From contig JAZKJV010008872.1 of the NCBI GenBank assembly GCA_037367405.1, forward strand, positions 882,403 to 946,402: a DNA stretch of 64,000 nucleotides, written 5' to 3'. Source of the DNA: Ottelia alismoides. Its lineage: Eukaryota > Streptophyta > Magnoliopsida > Alismatales > Hydrocharitaceae. Position 1 is the stretch's first letter. The number at the start of each line of letters is the position of its first letter. Under the pieces are notes generated by a model that saw nothing but the letters and a program-made list of their open reading frames with translations, did no database searches and had not been told where the DNA came from. Both the position numbers and the translations under genes were made by a program. Positions 48,016 through 58,986 of this stretch are shown in pieces.

Positions 48016-48490
48016 AATTGTAATTATTAAAAGTATGGAAGGCGGGTTGAAATTCTGGAACTTGGCTGGGCTTATGTAGCAAAATTTCCACCGTTTTGCA
48101 CCCAACGACTGCGATTAAAACGTTTCGGCCGTGATCGGACGGTTCTGGCTCTGACACGTGTCGGCAAACTGTGCGTCGAGGCGTTCTTGGGGTTGTTGGA
48201 GCTCTGGCTGACGGGCTCTCTTCTCCGACTTTTCCCGGCCGTCCTCCGGCGTCTTGGGCTCGCCTGCGGGGCCAGAGGGGTGGCTCCTCCACCCCTCGAG
48301 CTCGCCCGCGGTGGAGTTGGTGATGGCGGTGCTCCGAGCGATGGCGGTGGCTCGATGAAGGAGGTGGTCTCGGCACTGGTGCTTGAGAGTTGTTCTGGAG
48401 CTCCAAATTCGAGCACGATTTTGATGACGTTGAGGATATTTCCGATCCAAATGAATGGCAAGCGATGGACCTGGACCTGCAATTAATCAA
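48014..48490 (-). other. 158-codon open frame in the LTR leader of element A
   Basis: An open frame on the element strand, rich in Arg, Pro and Ser, downstream of the TATA-like box. The same frame is in the 5' LTR (60888-61364) with few changes, which is expected for LTR copies and is not independent evidence of coding. No domain is recognised, and the corresponding part of the C LTRs does not keep it open. Probably a chance frame in GC-rich leader sequence. Confidence 0.2.
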
Positions 48491-49021
48491 ATGCTGTGCT
48501 CGATTCTCATGGAATCGGCCGAGATATTAAGAAGTTAAGCTTCAAAGTGTGAAGAAAATGCATACATTTCCAGCCAAATGTCCAGATGCGAAAAAGACGA
48601 CGATTCGATGAATGATTTGAGATGAATGTGAATCGATTCTAAAGAAAGTTTTGATGTGGCGTTAAAGAAGGGTAATTAGGCTAACTAAATGCGTGATTAG
48701 CCACGCTAATCGTGGCACGATGCTCGATAAAGAAAATAGCAAAATGGAGGAAGTGGTCTATGGAAAATCCGGGTGTATGACCTGGAAGAAGCTGCTCGAC
48801 GGTTGACCTTGCCGGAGCTGTACGCGGTGCGTGGCGGCGATGCAAGGTGGTTGTACACCTTGGATCCCTTCTCCTTCGACTCCTCTTCCTCGCGAGCTCC
48901 TCCTCCGGCGCTGTCACCGCTCGAGTGGTTGGGAACAAGGCTAGGAAGTTGGGGTGGTCGAACAACCTGGAGCTGAAAAGCTTAAGGTGGAAGAAGATGG
49001 TTGTTAATGGCCGACCTTGGG

Positions 49022-49034
49022 GGCTTTAAATAGG
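49022..49034 (-). promoter_or_regulatory. TATA-like box of the 3' LTR, element A
   Basis: + strand GGCTTTAAATAGG, i.e. CCTATTTAAAGCC on the element strand, 1.40 kb from the LTR right end. LTRs C, F and B have TATA boxes at 1.39-1.45 kb. The 5' LTR of A lacks this segment. Confidence 0.65.
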
Positions 49035-49205
49035 AAGTTTGCTTGGGCCCCAAGGTGAATCGAAGGGACGGCGAGTTAGAGGGTTGTTAGGAGTAGGGAA
49101 TGGAGGGCTTAGATGAGTTGGAAGGTTCGCGAAGCGCGCGGGAAAAATCCATGAAGTCGGGCAGTTGGAACAGAAGGTCGGCAGACCTTCTTGAGGAAGA
49201 AGGCT

Positions 49206-49233
49206 CCAGGTGCTGACACGTGTCAGCACCTGG
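49206..49233 (-). promoter_or_regulatory. 28-bp perfect palindrome with G-box core, 3' LTR of element A
   Basis: CCAGGTGCTGACAC is joined to its exact inverted complement, so the centre reads CACGTG. It lies about 180 bp upstream of the TATA-like box. Identical in the 5' LTR (61989-62016) and nearly so in the C LTR (19034-19057). Confidence 0.75.
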
Positions 49234-50120
49234 TTGGCCCAGAAGTATAAATAAGCTATAAATTAAATATAAAATAGAAGATGACGTTATTTTAAATAGG
49301 TATAAATACAAGAAATGTAAATAATTTTATTTTCTAAATTATAGTATAATTACTTTTAATAAATAATAAATATATTTCAAATATAAATATTTTATTAATA
49401 AATATGTATTAATAAATAGGTTTTGAATTTTTAATTTAATAAATAATTAAGTAAAAAATAATTTTATATTTTATTAATTATTAAGGCATTAAATAAGACT
49501 TGTACGAATTTTTATGGATTTTTATGACTTAATCTACATATTTTAATAAATAGATGAAGTGTCTCTATAGGTCAAATATACCTATATTTTAGTGTATTTG
49601 ATTTTATAAAAATAATAAATAGTCTCCAAAAATTATGAAATAATTTATGGTGAAACTAGAGGATCATGAAATAATTTAAAAATTATAAAATTAAGAAAAT
49701 AATAAATAAGGTGTGTTACATAAAATAAATAGCCCAGAAACCCCTTTGTCTTTTGGTCCCAAAACCGACTTTTTGCAAACGGACTCCGAATTCAGTGAAA
49801 TCACCTTTATTAATTAGATAATATTATTTTATGAACTTTAAAGGTGAGTAGAGTGAAATTGGAGTTCGTATGAGGAAGTTATGATGTTCGGAAGTTGAGA
49901 TTTTGACAATTTGTAAGCTGGATTTCTTGGCATATTTACAGGGTAATATTTTTAACTTATTTTTATATTTTTATCTACATTTTTATGAATAATTAGGAGA
50001 AAGATTTGGTGAAGAATAAGTTAAGATGAAATAATTAAAATTCTCTGAAGTTTTGTATTTATTTATAAATAGTGAAGAATGTATATACATGTGATAGATT
50101 ATTTTTATAGGGTTTTCTTT

Positions 50121-50141
50121 CCTTATCTCCCCCTACTTTTT
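50121..50141 (-). promoter_or_regulatory. Purine-rich box inside U3, element A
   Basis: On the element strand it reads AAAAGTAGGGGGAGATAAGG, resembling the polypurine tract. It lies about 290 bp inside the LTR. The same box is in the 5' LTR (about 62900-62920) and, with changes, in LTRs C, E, F and B. Confidence 0.5.
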
Positions 50142-50431
50142 GGTTTGTCGACCAATCCATGCTGACTTGGTCTCGGGGGTTAGGCTATAAATATATCTTA
50201 CAGTTATATTTATAGTTTAAGTCATATTACATATATATACATATATTCCATATGCCTTTCTCTTCTTTTTCTGATTCTTTATTTATTTACATGAATTTAG
50301 TGGTTAAAAGTGAATATTTACACATGAATGGGGTTTTGTTAAAATATGAGAATTAGTGAGTATTTACATGTATTTGTTAAGGGTTTTAAGACAAAATGCG
50401 ACAGAAAAATTAATGAATCATGGATTCATCA

Positions 50432-50446
50432 ACCCCCTATACTTAA
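50432..50446 (-). promoter_or_regulatory. Polypurine tract of element A
   Basis: TTTAAGTATAGGGGGT on the element strand, directly before the 3' LTR start TGATGAATCC. It would prime plus-strand DNA synthesis. Confidence 0.9.
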
Positions 50447-52021
50447 ACTTTGCTAGTCCCTTAGCAAACACTTATTTTGAAAGAGTAAGTGGAAAAGAAA
50501 GAAAGTTAGAATGAATTTGTTTTCCTAAACCAATTCATGAGAACAGACAAAGGACAGAGCTCGATCGGGCCTGAAATAAGCATTTTGTCGGAACCTTAAC
50601 TAGGATTAGGATTTCATCCGCAACAGTCTTCAAGTTCCATAATCCTTACTTGAGATCACTTCATCGGCTAGTTCAGACTCACTTATTCATATCGCAAACT
50701 CTATCATCCTTGAAGTCAACTTGTACAGTGTGTGAATTGATTTAGCTCTTCCTGCTTAGAGAACCGAAGAAACCGTCAATCCCGGCTATACACTCCTATG
50801 GCTTCCTCATCTTGCTACTCTTTCCTCGGGGAGGGAGGTATTCCCTTCTGAGTTCAGTTCTGCTATGTCCACAATCGAATATAGGGAGAAGTTAGAAGAA
50901 TGAGAAAAGAAGTGGAGTGCGACCAGTGTAGACGCATCTCCTTGTGAAGCCCAACCGGTGTAGCTGAGTCTCCACTAAGATGTGCAGGCATATTTGGTGG
51001 AAGCTTTGACCAGTTTGGTCTTATTTGGTGGCTTCTGCTTTGTGTTGACTTTGTAATTTGCTTGCACTGCATTCATCTCTTGTGCCTCGACGGTTATAGA
51101 ATCTTTTTAATCCGTCCATTTTTTGAGGTCTTAGAAAAATTGTGTCAGCAGATCCTTCCCTCATCCGAAGCAACTATCGCAACCCCAATCTCTCCCGTCT
51201 TTAGACGTCAATGCTGCAAAGATAAGGATAAGAATGCACTACCAAGGTGTACTGTCCTTCAGAACTCCATGCGAGTTGAGCTAAGTGCAGAGTGCATGTG
51301 TTCAAAGTTGGTTCACTGTTGAAGAGTTGTACGGATGACTCCAAGTGGTCTACTTAAGCTCAGATGACTTGATTTCCCGAATATAGTCTTACGGAACTCA
51401 AAGATTTAAGTCACCAGACCTGAAGAGTCTAAATTCCAGTTCCTAATCAGGCTCCTTACAATGAGAGTTAAAGGCCGTAATCAAGCTCCATCCTTCAGAC
51501 TAGACTTAGTCCTTAGTCCCGGAAATCAAACTTATTCTGAAAAATGCGAATGCAAATGCAACCATGTTTTTGTGAAGTCTATTTTCTGGATTTTACTCAT
51601 TTTTCTGGATTTTAAGGATTTTGTAATTTTTACAAATTTTAGGATTTTGTATTTTTTATGGATTTTATGATTTTTATAAACAGAGTTTTATTTACAAATT
51701 TTACAAGATAAATTTTATTTAAGTTAAATATCTAATGTATTTTACAAATTTTATCTACAGAGTATTGTACAAGGGTTGAATGGCTTTTATACAAATTTTA
51801 ATAAATAGGGTTTTAAATAAGTATTATACATATTTTAAGTACAAAATTTAAATACAAGTTTTAATTACAAGTTTTAAGCATATTTTACTTATTTACCAAA
51901 ATTTTATAAATAAGAGAGTGTATTTTAAATTAACCCGTACCCACTTTTTATGGATTTTATAGGTATAGAAAATACATAAAGTACGAGTTATGACCGAAAG
52001 TATATATACAATATATACGCA
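50447..52021 (-). other. Post-coding region of element A
   Basis: No credible gene. It is colinear with the same region of element C. CTACTCTTTCCTCGGGGAGG (about 50814) and CCCAATCTCTCCCGTCTTTA (about 51183) are shared, suggesting selection or recent common origin of this noncoding part. AT-rich from 51570. Confidence 0.75.
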
Positions 52022-52439
52022 CCCCCCTATACTTAGCTTGAGCTATGTCCTCATAGCGTTAAAAGAGAAAAAGGAGGGCATAACTCGTGCTAAGTAAAAG
52101 TGGGTGAAAAAAGGGGTATCGATGTCAAGTCAGTCAACCCCCCCTATACTTACGATCTGGTCATCGTAAGTATTATGAGAGAGCAAAAACGGGATGACTG
52201 AATGAAAAGGATAAATAACGAAGAAATCAAAAGGAAGGAATACGAAATCATCGAAATCACTCGGTCCCCCCTATACTTAGGATAAGGCATCCTAAGTATA
52301 AAAAGAATGTAGCCAAAAAATTGGGGATCAGTGATTCGTGAAAAAGAATGGCTATACAAAAGAATTAGTACAAAAATAAAACGTAAATCAACGGGCAATC
52401 AGTCCCCCCTATACTTAGGATCTGGTATCCTAAGTATAG
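52022..52439 (-). repeat. Array of polypurine-tract-like hairpins in element A
   Basis: Four units, each beginning with six or seven C on the + strand. Unit 1 (52022-52097) is long: TTAGCTTGAGCTATGTCC pairs with GGGCATAACTCGTGCTAA. Unit 2: TACTTACGAT / ATCGTAAGTA (52147-52172). Unit 3: TATACTTAGGAT / ATCCTAAGTATA (52272-52300). Unit 4: CTATACTTAGGAT / ATCCTAAGTATAG (52409-52439). Each C-run plus left arm is the complement of AAGTATAGGGGG, the core of the polypurine tract. Confidence 0.92.
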
Positions 52440-52545
52440 AAGACAAGGAAAAACGGGGACGATTGTGATCTATGAAGAATATACAAGTTTTGTGAATCTC
52501 CCGAATGGCTCAAAAGGAATTGTACAGAAAGAAGTAAAAGAATGA

Positions 52546-55422
52546 TTATGATTCCTGTACAAAATAGATCACTTCAGTTCGGGCCAGATGATCAGTGGTC
52601 TCTACGAAGTGCTTCAGCATCTGCCCGTTAACCACGAACGGTTCTGCACCAGGTGACACATCTGATATCGCAATACTGCCATTGTTGTGCACCGTTCTGA
52701 CTATGTACGGTCCTTCCCACTTGCTTTTTAATTTGCCTGGAAAAATTCTCAACCTTGCATTGAACAACCAGACTTTCTGCCCAGGAACAAAGCTCTTGTG
52801 TTGGATGTGTCTGTCATGCCATTTCTTCACTTTGTCCTTATAGATCAATGTGTTCTCGTATGCTTGATTGCGGATTTCTACCAGCTCATTCATATCTATC
52901 TTCCTTTTGGCTCCTGCTTTCTGCATATCCATCAAAATTTCTCGGATTGCCCACTCAGATTTGTGCATGATCTCTACGGGCAAGTGGCATGGCTTTCCAT
53001 AAACTAGCCTGAATGGTGAAGTACCTAAGGGAGTCTTATATGCAGTACGATAAACCCAAAGAACTTGGTCTAGAAGAAGTGACCAGTTCTTCCTATCCGG
53101 TCGTACTAACTTCTGAAGAATTGATTTTACCTCCCTATTTGAAACTTCGGCCATGCCATTCGTCTGTGGGTGGTAAGGAGAAGCTACTCTGTGATCGATG
53201 CGGTATTGTTTCACTAGCGTTTTCACCTCCTTATTAATGAAATGGCTACCCCCATCAGAGATAAGAATACGAGGGATTCCGAACCGCGAAATGATGTGTT
53301 CCCTTAGGAACTTGCAAACGGTCTTACTGTCTGCGGTTCGTGCGGGTATAGCCTCCACCCATCTGCTAACATAATCTACAGCGAGAAGGATGTACTCAAA
53401 GCCGCTGCTAGAAGGGAACGGTCCCATAAAATCTATGCCCCATGCGTCAAAAATCTCGCAAATAATGACGGGTCGCATCGGCATTGCATCTCTGGCACTG
53501 ATTGTCCCTACAGCTCTCTGACATTCTGGACAACTCTTCACGAATGTGCAAGCATCTCTGGTAAGAGTCGGCCACCATAATCCGCTCTGCAGTACCTTCT
53601 GCGCTGTCCTCTTCCCTGAATGATGTCCTCCTGATTCTAGAGAATGACACAAAGTGAGGACACTATTATATTCCTCCTGAGGAATACATCGCCTGTAAAC
53701 GCAATCCGGTCCTTCGCGAAAAAGAATCGGATCCTCCCAATGGTAGTATCGTGACTCAGAAACGAGTTTCTCAACTCTGTTCTTCGGCCAACCTTGAGGA
53801 CTTTTTTGTGTGACCAGAAAGTTCACTATATCTGCATACCACGGAAGTTCTATCACCGCAAAGATACTCTCGTCTGGAAATCTCTCTGCGATCTCTGGCG
53901 TGTACTCATCTGAAGGCTGATTTGACTGTAATCGGGAGAGGTGATCAGCTACCACATTCCTTACTCCAGGTTTATCCTTGATATCCAAATCGAATTCTTG
54001 GAGTAAAAGAATCCATCTAAGAAGGCGTGCCTTAGCATCCTTCTTTTCCATCAAAAACCTGATAGCTGAGTGATCTGTATAAACTGTGATCTTGGAGCCA
54101 AGTAGATAAGATCGAAATTTGTCTAGTGCAAACACTACTGCCAACATTTCCTTCTCTGTTACTGTGTAGTTTCTCTGTGCATCATCTAAAGTCTTGCTGG
54201 CATAGTGAATAGCGATGGGAAGTCCATTCCTCCTCTGTCCTAATACAGCCCCGACCGCAAAATCTGATGCATCCGTCATGATCTCGAAGGGTAGAGACCA
54301 ATCAGGCGGCTGTAGGACAGGAGCACTGATTATCTTTTCTTTAAGTGTGAGGAAGGCATGAAGACATTTATCATTTAAAACAAACTCGATGTCTTTGCCT
54401 AACAATTCAGTTAACGGTCGGGCAATCTTGGAGAAGTCTTGAATAAACCGTCGATAAAAACCGACATGCCCCAGAAATGACCGTAACTGTTTGATGTTGG
54501 ATGGTGGTTCGAGTTTCTTAATGACATCCACCTTGGCAGGGTCAACCTCCATGCCTCGCTGGGAGATGACGTGCCCCAACACGATCCCGTGAGTAACCAT
54601 AAAATGGCTCTTTTCCCATGACAGAACGAGATCTACCTCACAACACTTTTTCAAAACCTGGTCTAGGTGCGCTAAACAATCGTCAAATGACTCACCATAG
54701 ACCGAAAAGTCATCCATAAAAACCTCTAGAAAATCACCGACCATATCCGCAAAAATAGCGAGCATGCACCTCTGGAAAGTTGCGGGAGCGTTGCACAATC
54801 CAAAGGGCATCCGCCTAAAGGCATACGTGCCAAACGGACAAGTGAAGGTGGTTTTCTCCTGGTCTTCTGGAGCAATTGATACCTGGTTGTATCCGGAGTA
54901 ACCGTCAAGGAAACAGAAGTACTCGTTCCCTGCCAACCGTTCGATGACCTGGTCTATGAAAGGCAAAGGGAAGTGGTCCTTCTTCGTCGTGGTGTTAAGT
55001 TTCCTGTAATCAACACATACTCGCCACGACGTGGTTACTCTCTTTGGAATCTCCTCTCCACTCTCATTTTTCACCATCTGAATTCCCGACTTCTTCGGGA
55101 CAACATGTAATGGGCTAACCCATTCGGAGTTGGAGATAGGATAAATGAACCCTGCGTCACACCATTTCGTAATCTCTTTCTTGACGACTTCTCGTAAAAC
55201 CGGATTCAGCCTACGCTGAAACTCTCTGGAGGGTTTGCTGTCATGATCGAGATAGATATGATGTGAACACAAAGCAGGATTAATCCCGCGGAGATCGGAT
55301 ACAGTCCACCCAATAGCCTTGCGGTTTCTTTCTAGAATCTCCATCAGACGAGATTCTTGATCATCGGTCAAAGTTGAACTGATAATGACCGGAAACTGCT
55401 GATGTGGACCCGCAGGGAAGGC
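52546..55422 (-). CDS. pol: Pol polyprotein of element A: reverse transcriptase, RNase H, integrase
   Basis: An uninterrupted frame copies the element RNA into DNA and integrates it. Counting from a TTG at 55371 it has 941 residues; the frame is open up to a TAA at 55423, and the residues before it ([16 protein letters not shown]) match the usual Athila linker. No ATG precedes the conserved part, so it is probably made as part of a polyprotein. RT spans about 70-260, with YRKLN near 122, FLDGYSG (Asp156) and the catalytic VFMDD at 217-221. RNase H spans about 360-480 (TDASD Asp367, Glu408, YTDH Asp433, VADH Asp476). Integrase follows: a zinc-binding His-His-Cys-Cys set (His576, His583/584, Cys614, Cys617) and Asp647, Asp706, Glu742 with exactly 35 residues between the last two. 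The C-terminal part has [11 protein letters not shown] and KWEGPY, and no chromodomain. All catalytic residues are present. Confidence 0.93.
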   Translation of the reverse strand, partial: AFPAGPHQQFPVIISSTLTDDQESRLMEILERNRKAIGWTVSDLRGINPALCSHHIYLDHDSKPSREFQRRLNPVLREVVKKEITKWCDAGFIYPISNSEWVSPLHVVPKKSGIQMVKNESGEEIPKRVTTSWRVCVDYRKLNTTTKKDHFPLPFIDQVIERLAGNEYFCFLDGYSGYNQVSIAPEDQEKTTFTCPFGTYAFRRMPFGLCNAPATFQRCMLAIFADMVGDFLEVFMDDFSVYGESFDDCLAHLDQVLKKCCEVDLVLSWEKSHFMVTHGIVLGHVISQRGMEVDPAKVDVIKKLEPPSNIKQLRSFLGHVGFYRRFIQDFSKIARPLTELLGKDIEFVLNDKCLHAFLTLKEKIISAPVLQPPDWSLPFEIMTDASDFAVGAVLGQRRNGLPIAIHYASKTLDDAQRNYTVTEKEMLAVVFALDKFRSYLLGSKITVYTDHSAIRFLMEKKDAKARLLRWILLLQEFDLDIKDKPGVRNVVADHLSRLQSNQPSDEYTPEIAERFPDESIFAVIELPWYADIVNFLVTQKSPQGWPKNRVEKLVSESRYYHWEDPILFREGPDCVYRRCIPQEEYNSVLTLCHSLESGGHHSGKRTAQKVLQSGLWWPTLTRDACTFVKSCPECQRAVGTISARDAMPMRPVIICEIFDAWGIDFMGPFPSSSGFEYILLAVDYVSRWVEAIPARTADSKTVCKFLREHIISRFGIPRILISDGGSHFINKEVKTLVKQYRIDHRVASPYHPQTNGMAEVSNREVKSILQKLVRPDRKNWSLLLDQVLWVYRTAYKTPLGTSPFRLVYGKPCHLPVEIMHKSEWAIREILMDMQKAGAKRKIDMNELVEIRNQAYENTLIYKDKVKKWHDRHIQHKSFVPGQKVWLFNARLRIFPGKLKSKWEGPYIVRTVHNNGSIAISDVSPGAEPFVVNGQMLKHFVETTDHLARTEVIYFVQES

Positions 55423-56379
55423 TTATTTCATGTTTGGTGGCAAAGTCTTGAGTTCTGGCAAGGTAGTATCTGGATCTGCTGCAACATCATCTATATCTGT
55501 ATGGGGATTTGTGTCGGTAGGTGATGTGTCTGCATTCTGATTATTCACCATCTCAATGTGCTCTAAAGTCGGACTACAGAAGATGTTCGAGACATCATCC
55601 GATTCCTCAGAATGATCAGAAGAGAATAAGTCAACTAGATAAAATTCTGATTCATCTGAGATGGAGGAATTATGTATACTCTCTGAATCTGAAAGATCTG
55701 CATTAATATCCTCAAAAGTCTGATCCCTTTGCTCATCATCATCCAGACTAAAGTATAAAGTCCCATCGGAAGAGCTATCTCCTAAAGTTTCGGACCCGTC
55801 CTCTGTCAAACATTCTTGGGTCTCTACCTGGTATCTTTCGAGGTTGTCAAGGCGAACCTCATCCATGTAATCGCAGGAGGCTAAAGAACTCAGAAAATCT
55901 GAAGATGCATCACTGGAATTGTTTGATTCTCTCGCCATTTCTATATGTACCTTTTCACCCTCGGCGCGAAAAGATACCTTCCCTGTATCATAATCAAAAA
56001 GAGCCTTTGCGGTCTCTAGAAAAGGCCTCCCGAGAATGATCGGGGCAAGGTGCAACTGTGCAGGGCAATTCATTTCTAGAACCGTAAAATCTACGGGGAA
56101 TTGCATACCCTGCACGGTTACGATAACGTTCCTAAGTATACCCTTAGGTCTCTTTACGGATCTATCAGCAAACTGAAGGATCGCGCGGGATTTGTAAAGA
56201 GGACCTAACTCGAGCTTCTCGAGTAAGGAAGCGGGTATCAGATTGATCGAGGAACCGTTATCTAATAGAGTGCGATCGAATTCGGCTTTTGCGATCTCGC
56301 ATCTGACATAATGTGCACCTGAGTCTTTCTTCTTCTTTGGAAGCTTATTCTGTATCGCACAGGATGTAGCCTTAGTCAA
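55423..56379 (-). pseudogene. Protease and acidic linker of element A, separated from pol by an in-frame stop
   Basis: A 318-codon open frame. The retroviral-type aspartic protease lies at about residues 25-135 with the active site LLDNGSSINLIP (Asp40, genome about 56260) and the second conserved block APIILGRPFL (112-121). Such enzymes act as dimers and cut the gag-pol polyprotein. The rest is an acidic Ser/Asp-rich linker. The frame ends in TAA at 55423-55425, which is in the same frame as pol and replaces a residue that is usually Tyr in this linker. Upstream, a one-base shift near 56400 separates it from gag. The protease itself looks intact. Confidence 0.85.
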
Positions 56380-58986
56380 AACATGCTTTTCTGTTCGGGA
56401 TCTCTTTTCCTACGTGTGGTGCATCTGTTTTTCAATTGATTCTTAAGCGTAGGAAATTGATCTAAGGCATCATGGAGCGGGATCTTCAGAAAGATATGAT
56501 CTTTGAGCAACTTTTCAAATTGTGGAGATTCAAGATTATTTTTGGTCTTTTTCTTTCCTTTTCCAAACAAAGCATCGGGAAAAGGAATAAAGTCAGGAGT
56601 CAGAAAATCAGAACTTTTATTGAAATCATTGGAATCAGCTTGTACATCGAGAGTCTCAGAATTATTTTTAAAACTCTCTAAGATAGGGGAAGAAATGTTT
56701 TTCTCTGGGGATTCTGCCTGATCTGGCGTAATATCATCGTCTGAGTCGCCAGTATCCATATCTGAACTGTTAGCATTGCTCCCGTCTCTTGATTCTACAT
56801 CCTCATCCTCTTGCGGTTTCTCCTCCTCGGCATTCGGATCATGCTCGTGCTCCTCTGGTTCCCTCTCCTCTCAATTAGGTGTTTGCGGTGATCTACCGCT
56901 CCTGAGACGAATGAAGTTAGACAAAAATTCAGGAAACGAGATCTTACCTGTAGTATCTACCTGATCTGGATGCCTCCTCTTGTTGTTCGGATTCATCTGA
57001 GGCTGGGCTGGGAGAGTGGTCTTCGGCACGGTTAACTCGTCCAGACGACGGTTAACCTGCTCCATTTCTGTCTTATGTGCAATTTGGAGCGTGCTGAGCA
57101 TGTCCATAATCTGGTTGAGCGCCTGGGCCTGTGAAGACATCTCTGGTTCGGTATGGTGGCCCTGGCTTGCTCCTCTCTCCTGCTATGGCGTGAAGTGCTG
57201 AGAAGTGGACGGCTGGGAGTAGCGCTGTGGTGTAGAGGAAGATTGTTGCGGCTGCTGAAAAGAATAGTTCGGTGAAAACTGGGCAGGGTGCTGATAAGTA
57301 GGCTGCGGTCTCTGATGGTAGACGTTCGGATGAGACTGCGGCGGCGTGAAATTCTGGCGGTGCTGGAATTGCGGACGTCCATGCTGCGGATGACTGTACG
57401 GCTGCTGCTGCTGATGATTCGGTATACTCGGCTGCTGAACTGGAGTATACCAAATCCCATTGATCTCGAAAGTGGCTTGCGGCTCCACCTCCATCGCTGC
57501 AGTGCTGATGACCTGGCCAGCATTGGCATGAGACTGATCCTCATGCCAATCAATCTGCGGAATCTCGGGCTCGCTCTGAACATATTGTATCTGACGGGTG
57601 GGTGGAGCGGGTGCGATCCTCCGTGCTGGCTGTGAAGAAGTCTGACTCTGCTGGTACTGAAGTTGAAGATCAGAGACCTTCTTCGAAAGATCACTCAGCT
57701 GCTGAGGTAGAGATGAGAGTTTCTCCAACTCTCGCAGCGGTTGTAGGTCTTGGACCTGCTTGTGAATCACATCCACCAATGTTAATTTCTCACCAATGAA
57801 GCTCATGTCGGTGTTGGATTCAGAGTCTGCTATATTTGCCACCTTATGATGCTCTCGGTGATGTGGTGGTTGCGGGGCTTTCTGATATGCCCGAGTAGAG
57901 TCTACGACTCTCGAGTTCTCGGCCATCCTTCGAAGATGTCCCAGACTGACTCGGCATCCTTGTTTAAGTAACTGCCGCCACATGCGGCACTAACTAGCCC
58001 TGAATTTCCGGCTGGAGGTCCTCCGAAAAAATTCTGTACTAGCACCTTCATTGGTATCTCATGATGAGGACATCTCTCTGTCAGGTCCTTGAATCGATCC
58101 CATGCCTCATGGAATGATTCGTTCGATAATTGCGTGAAGTTGGAGATCTGACTCCTCATCATGTTCGTCCTTCCTAGAGGGAAATACTTGCGCAGGAAGG
58201 TGGACTTCAGGTCGTCCCAAGTGGAGATTTCTCTCCCTAGATGGCTTAGCCAATAAGGGCTTTATCGGCTAAGGCAAAAGGAAAAGCCTTTAAGCGCACG
58301 GCTTCCTGTGTCACTCCTGGATAGCAGGCCGTTCCGCAGATCATCTCAAACTGCTGTAAAAACGTGAACGACTCCTCTGCGGCATTCCCATAGTACTTGG
58401 GAAGCAAAGAAATGAGGACGGTCGGAGTTCGTATGGCCCTTGATTCGGCGGTAGCCGAATCCAATGATGGAGCGTTCGAGCGCCCGGGTCATACTCGTCC
58501 CGTAAAGTAGCGGGAACCGCAGGCGGTAACTGGTTCCTGGCCCCTGCTCTGATTGCGGCTAATTCAGCATGCAACTCGGTCTGAACTCTAAACTGTTCTA
58601 GAATCTGTAGATTCATCTGCTGAAATGTGTCGAGAATACCTGTCGTGACATCTCCGTTCAGATCTGCTCTTCCCTCCGGATGATCCTCAGCTGCTGGCCT
58701 CTCATCTGCTGCCGGTGCTTTCCCACGAGCCATCTGATCGTCTGGAAAATGAAAACTCTCGTAAGAACTCATCGAGAAATACTCAGGAGATTTGGATTCT
58801 GTATTGAGGCGAAGGTCTGCCTCAATGATCTGGCCAGGATGCGAGGGAGTCTGGGTCTGACTCGCCCTCGAGATCGGATGGGACCAGCTCGGGAAGAGGG
58901 TCATCCCGAGCCTGTGAAGACATACGCTCGACGGTGGACGGTTGAAAGCTCACAGAGTCTGAGCCGAAAAGCCGTCGAGACGTCAT
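56380..58986 (-). pseudogene. gag: Gag of element A, broken by frameshifts and stops
   Basis: The probable start is the ATG at 58984-58986 (MTSRRLFGSDSVSF). The capsid-like core includes FTFLQQFEMICGTACYPGV (about 58370), SFHEAWDRFKDLTERCPHHE (about 58090) and a Gln/Pro-rich part (57200-57600), then the helical QALNQIMDMLSTLQIAHKTE (about 57110) and a basic end. Apparent frameshifts lie near 58830, 58485, 58250, 57930 and 56400. In-frame stops are TAG at 57183-57185 (where CAG is expected) and TGA at 56871-56873. I see no CCHC zinc knuckle. As read it cannot give a full gag protein. Confidence 0.85.

Larger units (their letters stand above)
47300..50431 (-). repeat. 3' LTR of element A
   Basis: 3132 bp, from TGATAAAGC to GGATTCATCA. 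It keeps the TATA-like box that the other LTR has lost. Upstream part (U3) is about 49030-50431; the transcribed part runs left from there. A GC-rich leader block lies at 48100-49000. Over the first 640 bp I count roughly a dozen differences from the 5' copy, about half of them single-base indels. Confidence 0.92.

Noticed and set aside
48681..48965. 94-codon frame in LTR A and its counterpart 61554-61835
   Set aside because: The reading is not kept between the two LTR copies because of indels, and no domain is seen.
52009..52439. Direct-repeat array with spacers reminiscent of CRISPR
   Set aside because: The units are inverted repeats with irregular spacing, inside a plant retrotransposon, and no cas gene is present.
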